This document shows positions 54,740-63,369 of a stretch of DNA of 64,000 bases, piece by piece (position 1 is the stretch's first letter; each line of letters begins with the position of its first letter). The DNA is taken from positions 186,001-250,000 of the forward strand of contig JAKACT010000004.1 in NCBI GenBank assembly GCA_021821195.1, given 5' to 3'. The notes beneath the pieces were generated by a model that was not told where the DNA came from, did not search any database, and was given only the letters and a program-made list of their open reading frames with translations. This stretch comes from Pseudomonadota bacterium. Its GTDB lineage: Bacteria > Pseudomonadota > Gammaproteobacteria > Xanthomonadales > Xanthomonadaceae. The translations under genes and the position numbers were made by a program.

Positions 54740-54766
54740 TCCGGTTCCAGCCGGATGTTGCAACGG

Positions 54767-54791
54767 AAAAGGCGGCCCCGGCCGCCTTTTT
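54767..54791 (+). terminator. Rho-independent terminator after the TonB-dependent receptor
   Basis: The stem AAAAGGCGG against CCGCCTTTT, with inner G-C pairs and a short C/G loop, ends in a T run (54,787-54,791). It lies 27 bases after the stop. Confidence 0.85.
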
Positions 54792-54832
54792 CGTTCCTGC
54801 GCGGAACCGTCAGCCCGGCGCAGCGGGTGCCG

Positions 54833-55126
54833 TCAGCCCTCGTCCTCTTCGAATTCGGCCATCACGTCGAGGTCGAAGGCCAGCGCCTCCACCGTCTGCC
54901 GTACCTTCTGCGCGGTTGCGGCGTTGGGGGCGTCGATTTCCAGTTCGTGGGTGTCCGGCCCGGTGACGTCGCTCAGCCCCGCCGAACTGGAGTCGGCGTC
55001 GTCCATGTGCGGCATCAGGTCGTCGATTTCCTCGACGTGCTCGATGCCGTCCAGGCTCTGCAGCAGGTTGGTGATCGCGCGGACATCGTCCTCGCTGCCG
55101 GTCAAGCGGATGCGCATCATGGGCAT
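54833..55126 (-). CDS. Small acidic conserved hypothetical protein
   Basis: A 97-residue acidic protein of unknown function. The first 35 residues (MRIRLTGSEDDVRAITNLLQ, then IEHVEEIDD) predict a beta-alpha-beta start like small ferredoxin-fold (ACT-like) proteins. The middle is rich in D and S, and a second helix-strand pair follows (about 66-92). There is no signal peptide. GGAAGCCACC precedes the ATG at 55,124-55,126. Codon use agrees with neighbours. I do not recognise the family. Confidence 0.7.
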   Translation of the reverse strand: MPMMRIRLTGSEDDVRAITNLLQSLDGIEHVEEIDDLMPHMDDADSSSAGLSDVTGPDTHELEIDAPNAATAQKVRQTVEALAFDLDVMAEFEEDEG

Positions 55127-55195
55127 GGCGGTGGCTTCCGTGGAAGGGGAACGCAGGCTAGGCGGAGGCAGGCGAACGCCGGGTGATGGCGCCGC

Positions 55196-56113
55196 TCACG
55201 GGGCCGGGCGCACCGGCAGGCTGGCGTTGCACAGGTCGATGTGGCCGGCCGGTTGGGTGTAGAAGTCGTCCACCCGGTTGCGGCGCGCCTCGGTGGCGTC
55301 GATGAAGGCCTGGCTGTCGGTGCGCAGCAGCTGCAGCGGGGTGCGCTGCGCCTCGGGCACCTCGCTGGCCAGCTTGATCGACAGGATCGGCGCGCGCTGT
55401 TCCGGCTTCTCGTAGAAGCCCATCGGCGCCGGCCCGCGCGGGGTCACGCTGAGCAGCTCCATGCCCTTGACCACCCGGCCCACCACCGTCAGCTGGTGGT
55501 CCAGCGCGCGCGGGGCCTGGCCGATGACGACGTAGAGTTCGGCGCCGATGCTGCTGTCGGGCGCGCTGTTGCGGCCGGCGCCGAGCACGCCGTAGCAGTG
55601 CGCCATCCACAGCTTGCCGGTCTTCGGGTCGCGCGCGGCCGGCATGCCGTCGGCGAAGCCGACCTGCGGCGCCCAGCCGTCCACGTCGGGCAGGCGGTCG
55701 AAGCGCACGCCCTTGTCGCTGCGGGTGAATTCCGCCGGCAGATGGGTCTTGGTGCCGGCCGGGTAGGGCTTGGCCTTGCCGGCTTCCTCGCCGTCCGGAT
55801 CGCCGAATTGCACCACGAAATTGTCCTGCGAACGGTAGATGGTCAGCCCGTCCCAGAAGCCGCCCTTGGCCATCGTCCTGATGTTCGCCACGTGCTCGGG
55901 CGCGAAGCCCGGCGCCAGCTCGATCACCACCCGCCCGGTCGGCAGCTCCATGTATAGGGTGTTGCTCGGATCGAGGTCGCGCCAGGCGCTGGCCGGGGCG
56001 GCATCGATGATCTCCTGCGCCGACTTGCGCTTGGGCGGCTGGGCGCCGTCCGCGGCGATGGCGGGCGCCGCGATGATGGCGGCAACGGCGAAGGCGAGCA
56101 GGGCGTGGCGCAT
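55196..56113 (-). CDS. Periplasmic cyclophilin-type peptidylprolyl isomerase
   Basis: A 305-residue exported cyclophilin (signal peptide about 1-20, AIA-AD). The cyclophilin core is seen at [41 protein letters not shown] (read in parts), and in the later [25 protein letters not shown]. Conserved catalytic arginine is replaced or shifted (YRSQDN), which is common in this long variant. It is probably a periplasmic chaperone. The start is ATG at 56113 with GAGG 8 bases upstream; ATG 56122 is a less suitable alternative. Confidence 0.88.
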   Translation of the reverse strand: MRHALLAFAVAAIIAAPAIAADGAQPPKRKSAQEIIDAAPASAWRDLDPSNTLYMELPTGRVVIELAPGFAPEHVANIRTMAKGGFWDGLTIYRSQDNFVVQFGDPDGEEAGKAKPYPAGTKTHLPAEFTRSDKGVRFDRLPDVDGWAPQVGFADGMPAARDPKTGKLWMAHCYGVLGAGRNSAPDSSIGAELYVVIGQAPRALDHQLTVVGRVVKGMELLSVTPRGPAPMGFYEKPEQRAPILSIKLASEVPEAQRTPLQLLRTDSQAFIDATEARRNRVDDFYTQPAGHIDLCNASLPVRPAP

Positions 56114-56179
56114 GGCGGTCATCCTCGGCGAAAGCGGCAAGCATAGCCGCCGCGCGCCGAGGGTGCCGCAGCCATCCGG

Positions 56180-56365
56180 CTAGTGCTTCGCGTCCTTGCG
56201 GCCGCTGCCGGATTGCTTGCCGCCGCCGTCCTGCTTGTTGACCGTGGCCCAGGCGATGCGCTCGGCGTCTTCCTGCGAGCGGCTTTCCTTGCGTTCGCTG
56301 CTTTCGATGTGCGCCGCCTGGCGCTTCTGCTTGTCGGTGTAGGCCGATTTGTCGCCGCGGGGCAT
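56180..56365 (-). CDS. Small basic conserved protein (often annotated plasmid stabilization protein)
   Basis: A 61-residue hydrophilic protein with the family pattern MPRGDKSAYTDKQKRQAAHI, then ERIAWATVNKQDGGGKQSGSG and a lysine-rich end. It is widely found on proteobacterial chromosomes, often under the name plasmid stabilization protein, which is not supported by function. It may be unstructured or nucleic-acid binding. The ATG at 56363-56365 follows GGAGGACAGCC. Confidence 0.8.
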   Translation of the reverse strand: MPRGDKSAYTDKQKRQAAHIESSERKESRSQEDAERIAWATVNKQDGGGKQSGSGRKDAKH

Positions 56366-56445
56366 GGCTGTCCTCCAGTCGGGAAGGTCGAGACTGGAGC
56401 GACCGTCGTTGCCGGCGCGTGAATGAAGCGCTGAATGCGGTGTGG

Positions 56446-57738
56446 TCAGCGGCGCCCGGGCGCGGGCTTGCGGGCGGCGGGCGCTTCCGGCGTGCCGGCA
56501 TGCGTGGCGATGAAGTCGCGCACCTGCGGATACACCTGGGTGCGCCAGCGGCGGCCGCTGAAGATGCCGTAGTGGCCGGCGCCGGCCACGGTCAGGTGCT
56601 TGCGGTCGGCGTCGGCAATGCCGGTGCAGAGGGCGTGCGCGGCGCGCGTCTGGCCCTGCCCGGAAATGTCGTCCAGTTCGCCCTCGATGGTGAGCAGGGC
56701 GCAGCCGCTGATCTTCGAGGGATCGACGCGCTCGCCGGCCACGTCCCACAGCCCGCGCGGCAGCAGCTGCTGCTGGAACACGGTGCGGATGGTGTCGAGG
56801 TAGTACTCGGCGGGCATGTCCAGCACCGCGTTGTACTCGTCGTAGAACTTGCGGTGCGACTGCGCGGAACTGAGGTCGCCCTTGACCAGGTCCTGGTAGA
56901 AGTCCCAGTGCGAAGTCGAGTGCCGCTCCGGGTTCATCGCCACGAACCCGAGGTGCTGCAGGAAGCCCGGGTACACGCGCCGGCCGGCGCCGGGATAGTT
57001 GGCCGGCACGGTGTGGATGACGTTGTTCTCGAACCACCACAGCGGCTGGCGGGTGGCGAGGTTGTTGACCGAGGTGGGCGACTGGCGGGTGTCGATCGGC
57101 CCGCCCATCATCGTCATCGACTTCGGCAGCGCCTCGCCGCGCGCCGCCATCAGCGAGATCGCCGCCAGCACCGGCACGGTGGGCTGGCAGACGCTGACCA
57201 CGTGCAGGCGCTCGACGCCGATGTGGCGGATGAATTCCTGCACGTAGGCGATGTAGTCGTCGAGGGTGAACGCACCCTCGGCCGCCGGCACCATGCGCGC
57301 GTCGGTCCAGTCGGTGATGTAGACCTTGTGGTCGGCCAGCAGGGTGCGCACGGTGTCGCGCAGCAGGGTGGCGTGGTGGCCGGACAGCGGGGCGACCACC
57401 AGCACGGTGGGGTCGTCCTTCATCCGCGCCAGGCCGTCGGCCTGGTCGTGGTAGCGCTTGAAGCGCAGCAGCCGGCAGAACGGCTTCTCCAGCGCCACCC
57501 GCTCGACCACCGGGATCGACAGGCCTTCGACCTCAATCTGGTGGATGCCGAATTCGGGCTTCTCGTAATCCTTGCCCAGCCGGTACATCAGCTCGAACGC
57601 AGCCGCCGTGCGCGGTGCACCGGGCAGCGCCGACAGCCAGCTGTCCTGCGCGGAATACATCTTCGCGCCGGCGTCGGCCCAATAGGTATAGGGCGCAAGG
57701 CCCGCCCGCCAGAATTCGTGCAGTTGGTACAGCAGCAT
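56446..57738 (-). CDS. phaZ: Intracellular polyhydroxybutyrate depolymerase
   Basis: Breaks down stored PHB granules inside the cell. The 430-residue protein has an alpha/beta hydrolase fold with a cysteine nucleophile C184 in VVSVCQPT, the acid residue in EGELDDISG and the histidine in AGHYGIFSG; LWWFENNVIH is characteristic. This is the pattern of PhaZ1 of Ralstonia, and no signal peptide is present. No phaC or phasin gene is in the window. The ATG at 57,736-57,738 is used. Confidence 0.93.
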   Translation of the reverse strand: MLLYQLHEFWRAGLAPYTYWADAGAKMYSAQDSWLSALPGAPRTAAAFELMYRLGKDYEKPEFGIHQIEVEGLSIPVVERVALEKPFCRLLRFKRYHDQADGLARMKDDPTVLVVAPLSGHHATLLRDTVRTLLADHKVYITDWTDARMVPAAEGAFTLDDYIAYVQEFIRHIGVERLHVVSVCQPTVPVLAAISLMAARGEALPKSMTMMGGPIDTRQSPTSVNNLATRQPLWWFENNVIHTVPANYPGAGRRVYPGFLQHLGFVAMNPERHSTSHWDFYQDLVKGDLSSAQSHRKFYDEYNAVLDMPAEYYLDTIRTVFQQQLLPRGLWDVAGERVDPSKISGCALLTIEGELDDISGQGQTRAAHALCTGIADADRKHLTVAGAGHYGIFSGRRWRTQVYPQVRDFIATHAGTPEAPAARKPAPGRR

Positions 57739-57825
57739 GATGCGTCTTGGGTCGCCCCGGATTGCGGCAGTGCAGCATAACCCATGGGAATGACGGGACC
57801 GTGATCGCTATCGCGGTTCCGCCGA

Positions 57826-58419
57826 TCAGTCCGGCAGTTCCAGCGCGGTCGCGTGCGGCACCAGTGCCGGTGACAGCCAGCAGTGGGAGCCCAGCGGACG
57901 CAGTCCGAGCGCGCGCAGGCGTTCGCGGTAGAACGCGGCGCTGCGCTGCTTGAAATCGTGTTCGTCGCCCTCGGCGCCGTCGCCGCGCGCGAACACCTCG
58001 ATGAAGGCCACGCCGCTGCACAGCTCGGCCAGCGCGGGCAGGCCGCGGTCGAGTTCGCGGGTGTCGAGGTAATGCAGCACGTCGCTGCAGACCAGCAGGT
58101 CGGCGGGCGGGCAGGGACGCAAGTGGGCGAAGTCGGCGAAGCGCGCATGGTGCAGGTTGCGGCGGCGGCCGTGGCGGGCGATGGCGTAGTCGCTGCTGTC
58201 GAAGCCCAGGTACTGCGCGTTCGGGCGCAGCTTCAGCAGCGGCGCACGCCACGCGCCCTCGCCGCAGCCGATGTCCAGCACGCTGCGGACCGGCCGCTCC
58301 AGATGGTATTCGGCGGTGGCCACCGCCAGTGCCACCTTGCGCGCCAGCCGCGCGGCGTGGCCGATGCCGCCGTGGCGGTACCAGCGGTCGAAGTAGGCGC
58401 GGTCGTAGGTCTTGGTCAT
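57826..58419 (-). CDS. SAM-dependent methyltransferase
   Basis: A 197-residue class I methyltransferase. Motif I is VLDIGCGEGAWRAPL (about 48-62), the acidic end of strand 2 is LGFDSSDYA, and the motif IV region is ADLLVCSDVLHYLD. It resembles small-molecule methyltransferases of the class 11/25 type; the substrate is unknown. The ATG at 58,417-58,419 gives MTKTYDRAYFDRWYRHGG, a frequent beginning. It is divergent from the HemJ-like gene. Confidence 0.85.
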   Translation of the reverse strand: MTKTYDRAYFDRWYRHGGIGHAARLARKVALAVATAEYHLERPVRSVLDIGCGEGAWRAPLLKLRPNAQYLGFDSSDYAIARHGRRRNLHHARFADFAHLRPCPPADLLVCSDVLHYLDTRELDRGLPALAELCSGVAFIEVFARGDGAEGDEHDFKQRSAAFYRERLRALGLRPLGSHCWLSPALVPHATALELPD

Positions 58420-58536
58420 CGTGTGCGTATCATCCGCTGGTTGCCATCGTCGAGGGTCGCGCCAGCGGCGGCGGCGAAGGCGCATCGGCCAGCGCCCGCG
58501 CGGGCATGGCGAATTGAAACATCCCGGAGCGACCGC

Positions 58537-58986
58537 ATGGCCTACCTGCTGACCAAGACCTTCCACCTCGTGTTCGTGATCGCCTGGATGGCGGCGGTGT
58601 TCTACCTGCCGCGGATCCTGGTCAACCTCGCCGAAGCGGGCGAGTCACAGGAGGTGCGTGCGCGACTGCTGCTGATGGGGCGGCGGCTGTACGGCTTCGG
58701 CCACGTGATGTTCGGCATCGCCTTCGTGCTGGGGCTGGTGCTGTGGCTGGGCTACCGGGTACTGCCGGCGTTCCCGACCATGGTCGGCGCGGGCACCGCC
58801 TGGTTGCACGCCAAGCTGGGCCTGGTGGTGCTGCTGTTCGCGTTCTACATCGTCACCGGGCGCTGGTTGAAGGGTGTCGAGCGCGGCCGGCCGCTGCCGT
58901 CGGGCAGGGCGCTGCGCTGGTTCAACGAGCTGCCGCTGCCGGCGCTGGTGGCGATCGTCTGGCTGGTGCTGGCCAAGCCGTTCTGA
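58537..58986 (+). CDS. HemJ-like/CopD family membrane protein, candidate protoporphyrinogen oxidase
   Basis: A 149-residue protein with four hydrophobic helices (about 8-28, 54-74, 86-107, 131-147). The HemJ/UPF0093 features are H10 in TM1 (FHLVFVIAWMAAVFYLPRI), the RRLYGF segment, WLHAKLGLV with H91 and K93, and RWFNE...VLAKP at the end. HemJ converts protoporphyrinogen IX to protoporphyrin IX in bacteria that lack HemG and HemY. A general CopD-family annotation is the alternative. The ATG at 58537 follows GGAG. A 12-bp inverted repeat follows the stop. Confidence 0.82.
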   Translation: MAYLLTKTFHLVFVIAWMAAVFYLPRILVNLAEAGESQEVRARLLLMGRRLYGFGHVMFGIAFVLGLVLWLGYRVLPAFPTMVGAGTAWLHAKLGLVVLLFAFYIVTGRWLKGVERGRPLPSGRALRWFNELPLPALVAIVWLVLAKPF

Positions 58987-58993
58987 TCCCCGC

Positions 58994-59033
58994 TCCGGCT
59001 TCGCGAGCGCTGTCGGTGCGCCGCGAAGCCGGA
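58994..59033. repeat. Perfect 12-bp inverted repeat between convergent genes
   Basis: TCCGGCTTCGCG (58,994-59,005) and CGCGAAGCCGGA (59,022-59,033) are exact reverse complements with a 16-base loop. The repeat lies between the convergent HemJ-like and alkaline phosphatase genes, 8 bases after one stop and 6 before the other. There is no T run, so it may be a Rho-assisted or bidirectional end, or a REP-like element. Confidence 0.6.
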
Positions 59034-59039
59034 TCCCGG

Positions 59040-60752
59040 TCAGGGGCGGGCCGGCGGCTCGCGGAAGCTTTCGATCCGCGGCAGTTCCACCGGCACGCCG
59101 TTGCCGTCGCACGGCTGCTTCGCGCATAGCGCCGCGCGTAGGCGCGGGGTGGCCTGCACGATGATGTGGTACAGCGTGTTTTGCTCCAGCGTGCCGCGCA
59201 CGGCCTGGCTGCCGGGGCCGCGTGCCCAGACGCCGACGTCGTCGCCGCCATGGCTTTCGCTGCCCAAGGGAACCAACGCCTCCTGCAGGTAATCCGGGTC
59301 GGTGGTGTCCACGTCGGCCAGGTCCGGGCGGCCGTTGGCGGGCGCGACCTGCTGCCTAGGCCAGTGTGGGTAGCGCTTGGGGCCGGCAGGTTGGGCATCG
59401 CTGGCGCCGGTGTTGCCGGGGCCGTTGGCATAGGCGAGGGTGGTGTAGGGCTGGCCATTGAGATCCAGCGCCAGCTTGCCCGGCTCGCCGTCGAAGCTGC
59501 TGCTGCCGCGCACCTTGCCCAGGATCGGGTTGCCGCGGGCGGGATAGCCGACGAAGCCGAGGGTGTGCGCGTGGTCGGCCGTCACCAGGACCAGGGTGTC
59601 GTCGGCGGAGGTCGCCTGCATCGCCACGCGCACCGCATCGGAGAGCGCGATGGTGTCGTCGAGCGCACGGAATGCATTGCCCTCGTGGTGGGCCATGTCG
59701 ATGCGCGCGGCTTCCACCATCAACACGTAGCCCTCGCCCTTGCGCGACAGGTGGGCGATGGCGGCGCGGGTCATCTCGGCCAGGCTGGGCTCGGCGCCGC
59801 CGCTGGCGATGCGGTCGCGGTCGTATTGCATGTGGTCGTGGTTGAACAGGCCGAGCACGCTGGGCGCGCCCGCCGCGGCGGCGAGCTGCGCGGCGCTGGT
59901 GGCATACACGCCCCGTGGGTGGGCGCGCTGCCATTCGGCGACCAGGTCGCGGCCGTCGCGGCGCAGGCCGTGCTTGTCTGGCTGCTGCGGGTCGGCCTGC
60001 GCGGTGGTGAGGAACTGCTTGCGGCCGCCGCCCAGCATGATGGACGGGCCGCGCCCGTCCTGCGTCGCCTCGATCAGCTGGCGGGCGATGTCCTTGCACC
60101 CTTCGGCCACGGCCCGTGCCGGCAGCGCGGCGTCGTTCTCCCAGTTGCGGTTGGGCACGTGCGCGTAGGTGGCGGCGGGGGTGGCGTGGGTGATCCGGGC
60201 GGTGGAGACGATGCCGGTGGCCATGCCGGCGGCGTCGGCCAGTTCCAGCCAGGTCTGCGCCTGCTTGCCGAGGCTGTCGGCGCAGTCGTTCTTGTCGCCG
60301 GCATGCACGCCGATGGCGCCCATGTGCGATTTCACCCCGGTGGTGATGGCGGTCATGGTGCCGGCCGAATCGGGGGTCTGCGAATCGGTGTTGTAGGTCT
60401 TAGCCAGCGCGGTGGCGGGGAACGTCTCCCACGACAGCTGGTGCTCCTCGCCGCTGCCGCCATTGCGCTGGCCTTCGAGGATGCGCGCGGCGGCCACCGT
60501 GGCCAGGCTCATGCCGTCGCCGAGGAACACGATCACGTTCTTCGCGCGGCCGGCCATGGCGCCGCGCTGCGCGGCCTGCGCGGCACCGCTGCGATACCAC
60601 CAGGCCGGCGTTTCGCCGTTGGGATGGGCGACTGCCGGCACCTCCACCACCACGCTGGCGGCGGGCGTCACGATCGTGGGTGGCGTGCTGGCGCAGGCGG
60701 CGAGGGTCAGGCCGCAGGCAAGCGGCAGCAGGCGCAAATGCAGTTTCGTCAT
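59040..60752 (-). CDS. Lipoprotein alkaline phosphatase
   Basis: A 570-residue periplasmic phosphatase of the PhoA superfamily. It has a lipobox LAAC (C20), metal ligand D79 (FLGDGMS), the phosphorylated serine S129 (TPDSAGTMTA), EAARIDMAHHEGN and a late ADHAHTLGF with metal-binding histidines. The protein releases phosphate from monoesters. The ATG at 60752 gives the lipoprotein signal; an earlier TTG-like start is unlikely. No Pho box was recognised upstream, though I could not search systematically. Confidence 0.93.
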   Translation of the reverse strand: MTKLHLRLLPLACGLTLAACASTPPTIVTPAASVVVEVPAVAHPNGETPAWWYRSGAAQAAQRGAMAGRAKNVIVFLGDGMSLATVAAARILEGQRNGGSGEEHQLSWETFPATALAKTYNTDSQTPDSAGTMTAITTGVKSHMGAIGVHAGDKNDCADSLGKQAQTWLELADAAGMATGIVSTARITHATPAATYAHVPNRNWENDAALPARAVAEGCKDIARQLIEATQDGRGPSIMLGGGRKQFLTTAQADPQQPDKHGLRRDGRDLVAEWQRAHPRGVYATSAAQLAAAAGAPSVLGLFNHDHMQYDRDRIASGGAEPSLAEMTRAAIAHLSRKGEGYVLMVEAARIDMAHHEGNAFRALDDTIALSDAVRVAMQATSADDTLVLVTADHAHTLGFVGYPARGNPILGKVRGSSSFDGEPGKLALDLNGQPYTTLAYANGPGNTGASDAQPAGPKRYPHWPRQQVAPANGRPDLADVDTTDPDYLQEALVPLGSESHGGDDVGVWARGPGSQAVRGTLEQNTLYHIIVQATPRLRAALCAKQPCDGNGVPVELPRIESFREPPARP

Positions 60753-60856
60753 CCCTGCATTATGAATGGTCAGCATGTCCGCAGTGTTGCGCGGATGGCG
60801 CTGACGCCGGGGCGGCGCTCCGGTATCGTTCGACGGTCTTTCCCGGGGTTACGCGC

Positions 60857-62182
60857 ATGTTCGACTGGTGGTTCCGCATCAAGTTCTGGAAGCGCGTGGT
60901 GCTGGGTTTCGTGTTCGGTGCGCTGGCCGGCTGGGCCTTCGGCAAGGATGCGGAAACCTGGTTCGGGCCGATCGGCGACCTCTACGTCACCCTGATCATG
61001 ATGATCGCGGTGCCGCTGGTGTTCTTCGCGGTGATCAACGCGGTGGCGTCGCTGAGCGGGCAGAAGTCGATCGCCGCGCTGGCCGGCCGCACCTTCGCCT
61101 GGTTCGCCATCACCGCCGCGCTGGCGGTGGGCGTGGGCCTGCTGTTCGGCTGGATCATCCAGCCCGGCAGCGGCGTCGGCGTGCTGCAGGTCGCCTCCGA
61201 CTACAAGCCCAAGGACGTGCCGGGCGCGCTGGACATGTTGCTCAACCTGGTGCCGGCCAATCCCTTCCAGGCGCTGGGCGGCGCCGCCACCGCCAAGCTG
61301 GCCGACGGCACCAAGGTGCTGGTCCCGCGCAGCGGCACCGTGCTGCAGGTGATCTTCTTTGCCGGCCTGGTGGGCTTCGCGATGGTCAAGCTGGGCGAGA
61401 AGGTGGCCGGCGTGCGCAAGCTGGTCGGCGAAGCCAGCGACGTGATGATCCAGGTGACCCGCTACGTGCTGGAGTTCACCCCGTTCGGCACCTTCGGCCT
61501 GATCGCCGCGCTGGTGGGCGGCTATGGCTTCGAACAGCTGCGCCCCCTGCTGAACTTCGTGTTTGCCCTGTATGCGGCCTGCGCCTTCCACATCGTGGTG
61601 GTCTACGGCGGGCTGCTGCTGGCGCACGGGCTGAACCCGCTGAAGTTCTTCCGCGGCGCCGCGCCCGGCATGCAGGTGGCGTTCGTGGCGTCCAGCAGTT
61701 TCGCCGCGCTGCCGGTCTCCCTGCGCAGCGCCACCCACAACCTCGGCGTGGACAAGGACTACGCGGCGTTCGCGGTGCCGCTGGGCGCGACCATCAAGAT
61801 GGACGGCTGCGGCGCGATCTACCCGGCGCTGGCGGCGGTGTTCATTTCGCAGTACGCCGGGATCGAGCTGTCGCTGTCGCAGTACCTGGTCATTGCGCTG
61901 GCGTCGGTGCTGGGCAGCTTCGGCACCGCCGGCGTGCCCGGCACGGCGGTGATCATGGCCACGGTGGTGCTGAGCGCGGCCGGGCTGCCGCTGGAAACCA
62001 TCGGCTACCTGTACGCCATCGACCGCGTGCTGGACATGATGCGCACCATGACCAACGTGACCGGGCAGATGCTGGTGCCGGTGCTGGTGGCGCGGGAGAC
62101 CGGGCTGCTGGACCGGCAGGTGTTCGACGCCGCCCCGACCAATGTCGGCGTGCGCGAGGGCGACCTGGCCGACGCGGAATGA
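60857..62182 (+). CDS. Dicarboxylate/amino acid:cation symporter (DAACS family) with altered Na1 site
   Basis: A 441-residue inner-membrane transporter of the GltPh/DctA family with eight helices and two hairpins. HP1 is ASSSFAALPVS, and HP2/TM8 contains GTAGVPGTA. Aligned on GltPh, substrate residues D394 and R397 are kept (D393, R396) and N401 is kept (N400), but the TM7 motif NMDGT reads KMDGCG (K314) and D405 is Q404. Both changes fall at the Na1 site, so coupling may differ from sodium. Acidic amino acids or dicarboxylates are likely substrates. The ATG at 60857 gives the family N terminus. Confidence 0.9.
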   Translation: MFDWWFRIKFWKRVVLGFVFGALAGWAFGKDAETWFGPIGDLYVTLIMMIAVPLVFFAVINAVASLSGQKSIAALAGRTFAWFAITAALAVGVGLLFGWIIQPGSGVGVLQVASDYKPKDVPGALDMLLNLVPANPFQALGGAATAKLADGTKVLVPRSGTVLQVIFFAGLVGFAMVKLGEKVAGVRKLVGEASDVMIQVTRYVLEFTPFGTFGLIAALVGGYGFEQLRPLLNFVFALYAACAFHIVVVYGGLLLAHGLNPLKFFRGAAPGMQVAFVASSSFAALPVSLRSATHNLGVDKDYAAFAVPLGATIKMDGCGAIYPALAAVFISQYAGIELSLSQYLVIALASVLGSFGTAGVPGTAVIMATVVLSAAGLPLETIGYLYAIDRVLDMMRTMTNVTGQMLVPVLVARETGLLDRQVFDAAPTNVGVREGDLADAE

Positions 62183-62228
62183 AACCCGCCATCAAGCATC
62201 GGCCCCTGCCAGCCGTTAAGCTTGGTGG

Positions 62229-62990
62229 ATGAGCGAAGTTCCGCCCCCTGCCGAGCTGGACGCGGCCGACCTGGACGGCTATTACGACAAGTTCTACGTC
62301 CACGACGCCGGCGAGATCCGCCACCACCTGCAGCGGCTGGCGGGGGAGCGCTGCGCGCTGATGGTGCGGGCGGAAGGCAGCGACCACAGCATGGCGACCA
62401 TGCTGCTGCGGGTGGACGACGGCTCGCTGTGGATCGACGTGCCGTCCAGCCGCAAGTTGCTGGATGCCTGGATGGGCGCGCACCTGCTGCGCATCGAGGG
62501 CAGTATCGACCGTGCCGCGCTGCGTTTTTCCGCCGGCCCGGCGTGGCTGGATAGTTTCGAAGACAAGCCGGCGCTGCGGCTGACGCTGCCCGCCCGCATG
62601 CTGTACCTGCAGCGGCGTGAGTTCATGCGCCGCGAGCCGCCCAGCGGCGCCCTCGTCTGCCACCTGCGCCTGCCCGACGGCGACCGCGAAGTCCAGGCCA
62701 GCATTCGTGACATCGGTGGCGGCGGGCTGGCCATCGTCGCCACCCGCGCGGAAGCCACGTTCAAGACCGGCGACGTGCTGAAGGGGTGCCGGATCGAACT
62801 GCCGGAGATCGGCGAGGTGGAGGTGAACCTGCAGGTCCGCCACGTGCTGGTGCGCGGCCACATCGGCTACGACGCGGCGCAGGCCGGTTGCGAGTTCGTC
62901 GGCTTGACCCCGGCGGCGCAGCGCAAGCTGTTCCGCTACCTGATGCAGCTGGACCGCGACCAGTTGGCGCGTCGGCGCGGGCTGGAATAG
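62229..62990 (+). CDS. YcgR-like PilZ domain protein
   Basis: A 253-residue cytosolic c-di-GMP receptor of the YcgR class. The N-terminal YcgR/PilZN-like domain covers about 20-125, and the PilZ domain about 127-245 contains RRxxxR (R129, R130, R134 in QRREFMRR). The second motif reads DIGGGG (161-166), where D/NxSxxG is usual, with G replacing S. In other bacteria YcgR slows the flagellar motor when c-di-GMP is high. GGTGG lies just before the ATG at 62229, and a TAAGCT lies 6 bases before it. It is 46 bases after the symporter gene. Confidence 0.92.
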   Translation: MSEVPPPAELDAADLDGYYDKFYVHDAGEIRHHLQRLAGERCALMVRAEGSDHSMATMLLRVDDGSLWIDVPSSRKLLDAWMGAHLLRIEGSIDRAALRFSAGPAWLDSFEDKPALRLTLPARMLYLQRREFMRREPPSGALVCHLRLPDGDREVQASIRDIGGGGLAIVATRAEATFKTGDVLKGCRIELPEIGEVEVNLQVRHVLVRGHIGYDAAQAGCEFVGLTPAAQRKLFRYLMQLDRDQLARRRGLE

Positions 62991-63013
62991 CGCGGCAAGA
63001 CAGCCATTTTTGG

Positions 63014-63037
63014 AACCCGCCGCCGGCGGGTTTGTGT
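63014..63037 (+). terminator. Probable terminator after the PilZ gene
   Basis: The 8-bp stem AACCCGCC against GGCGGGTT, with loop GCC, is followed by TGTGTT. The T run is weak. Confidence 0.5.
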
Positions 63038-63369
63038 TGCCCGCGAGCCTGCCGCGACACGCTAGGGCAATGGCTGCCCTCTTGGAGGCTTTCCTGCGCA
63101 AGCGTGGAAAACAGGCGCTGTGCGCGGCGCGCGCCTGCGCTGCACCTGCCGCCGTCGCCTGCCGCTCCCCACGATCCATGGGCATCGCGGTGTTTTTTCG
63201 ACGCTGCCGAACGCCCGTAGGGACATCGGGATGACTGCAATGCTGCGGCAGCAGGCGGCCGCCTGCCTGCGCGGGATGACATTTCCTCGACATCCGTGCG
63301 GGTAGAACGGGAACCGCGTGCCGCTGGCTGCATCGGCGGCGCCGCAGCATGTTTCCCCCCGGTACCCCC

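Noticed and set aside
48929-54763. An open reading frame of about 1,940 codons on the minus strand across the sulfotransferase and TonB receptor genes.
   Set aside because: It is antisense to well-recognised genes. High GC at third positions removes stop codons from the opposite strand. Its sequence has no domain and is rich in R, A, H and Q.
56180-56365. Small protein of a family often named plasmid stabilization protein, as a sign of a plasmid.
   Set aside because: The family is common on chromosomes and the neighbours are chromosomal genes. The name is not evidence for mobility.
62991-63369. Several short open frames in the gap before otsB.
   Set aside because: No frame has a ribosome site, known motif or typical codon use. 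I see only the weak hairpin at 63,014 and a possible promoter.
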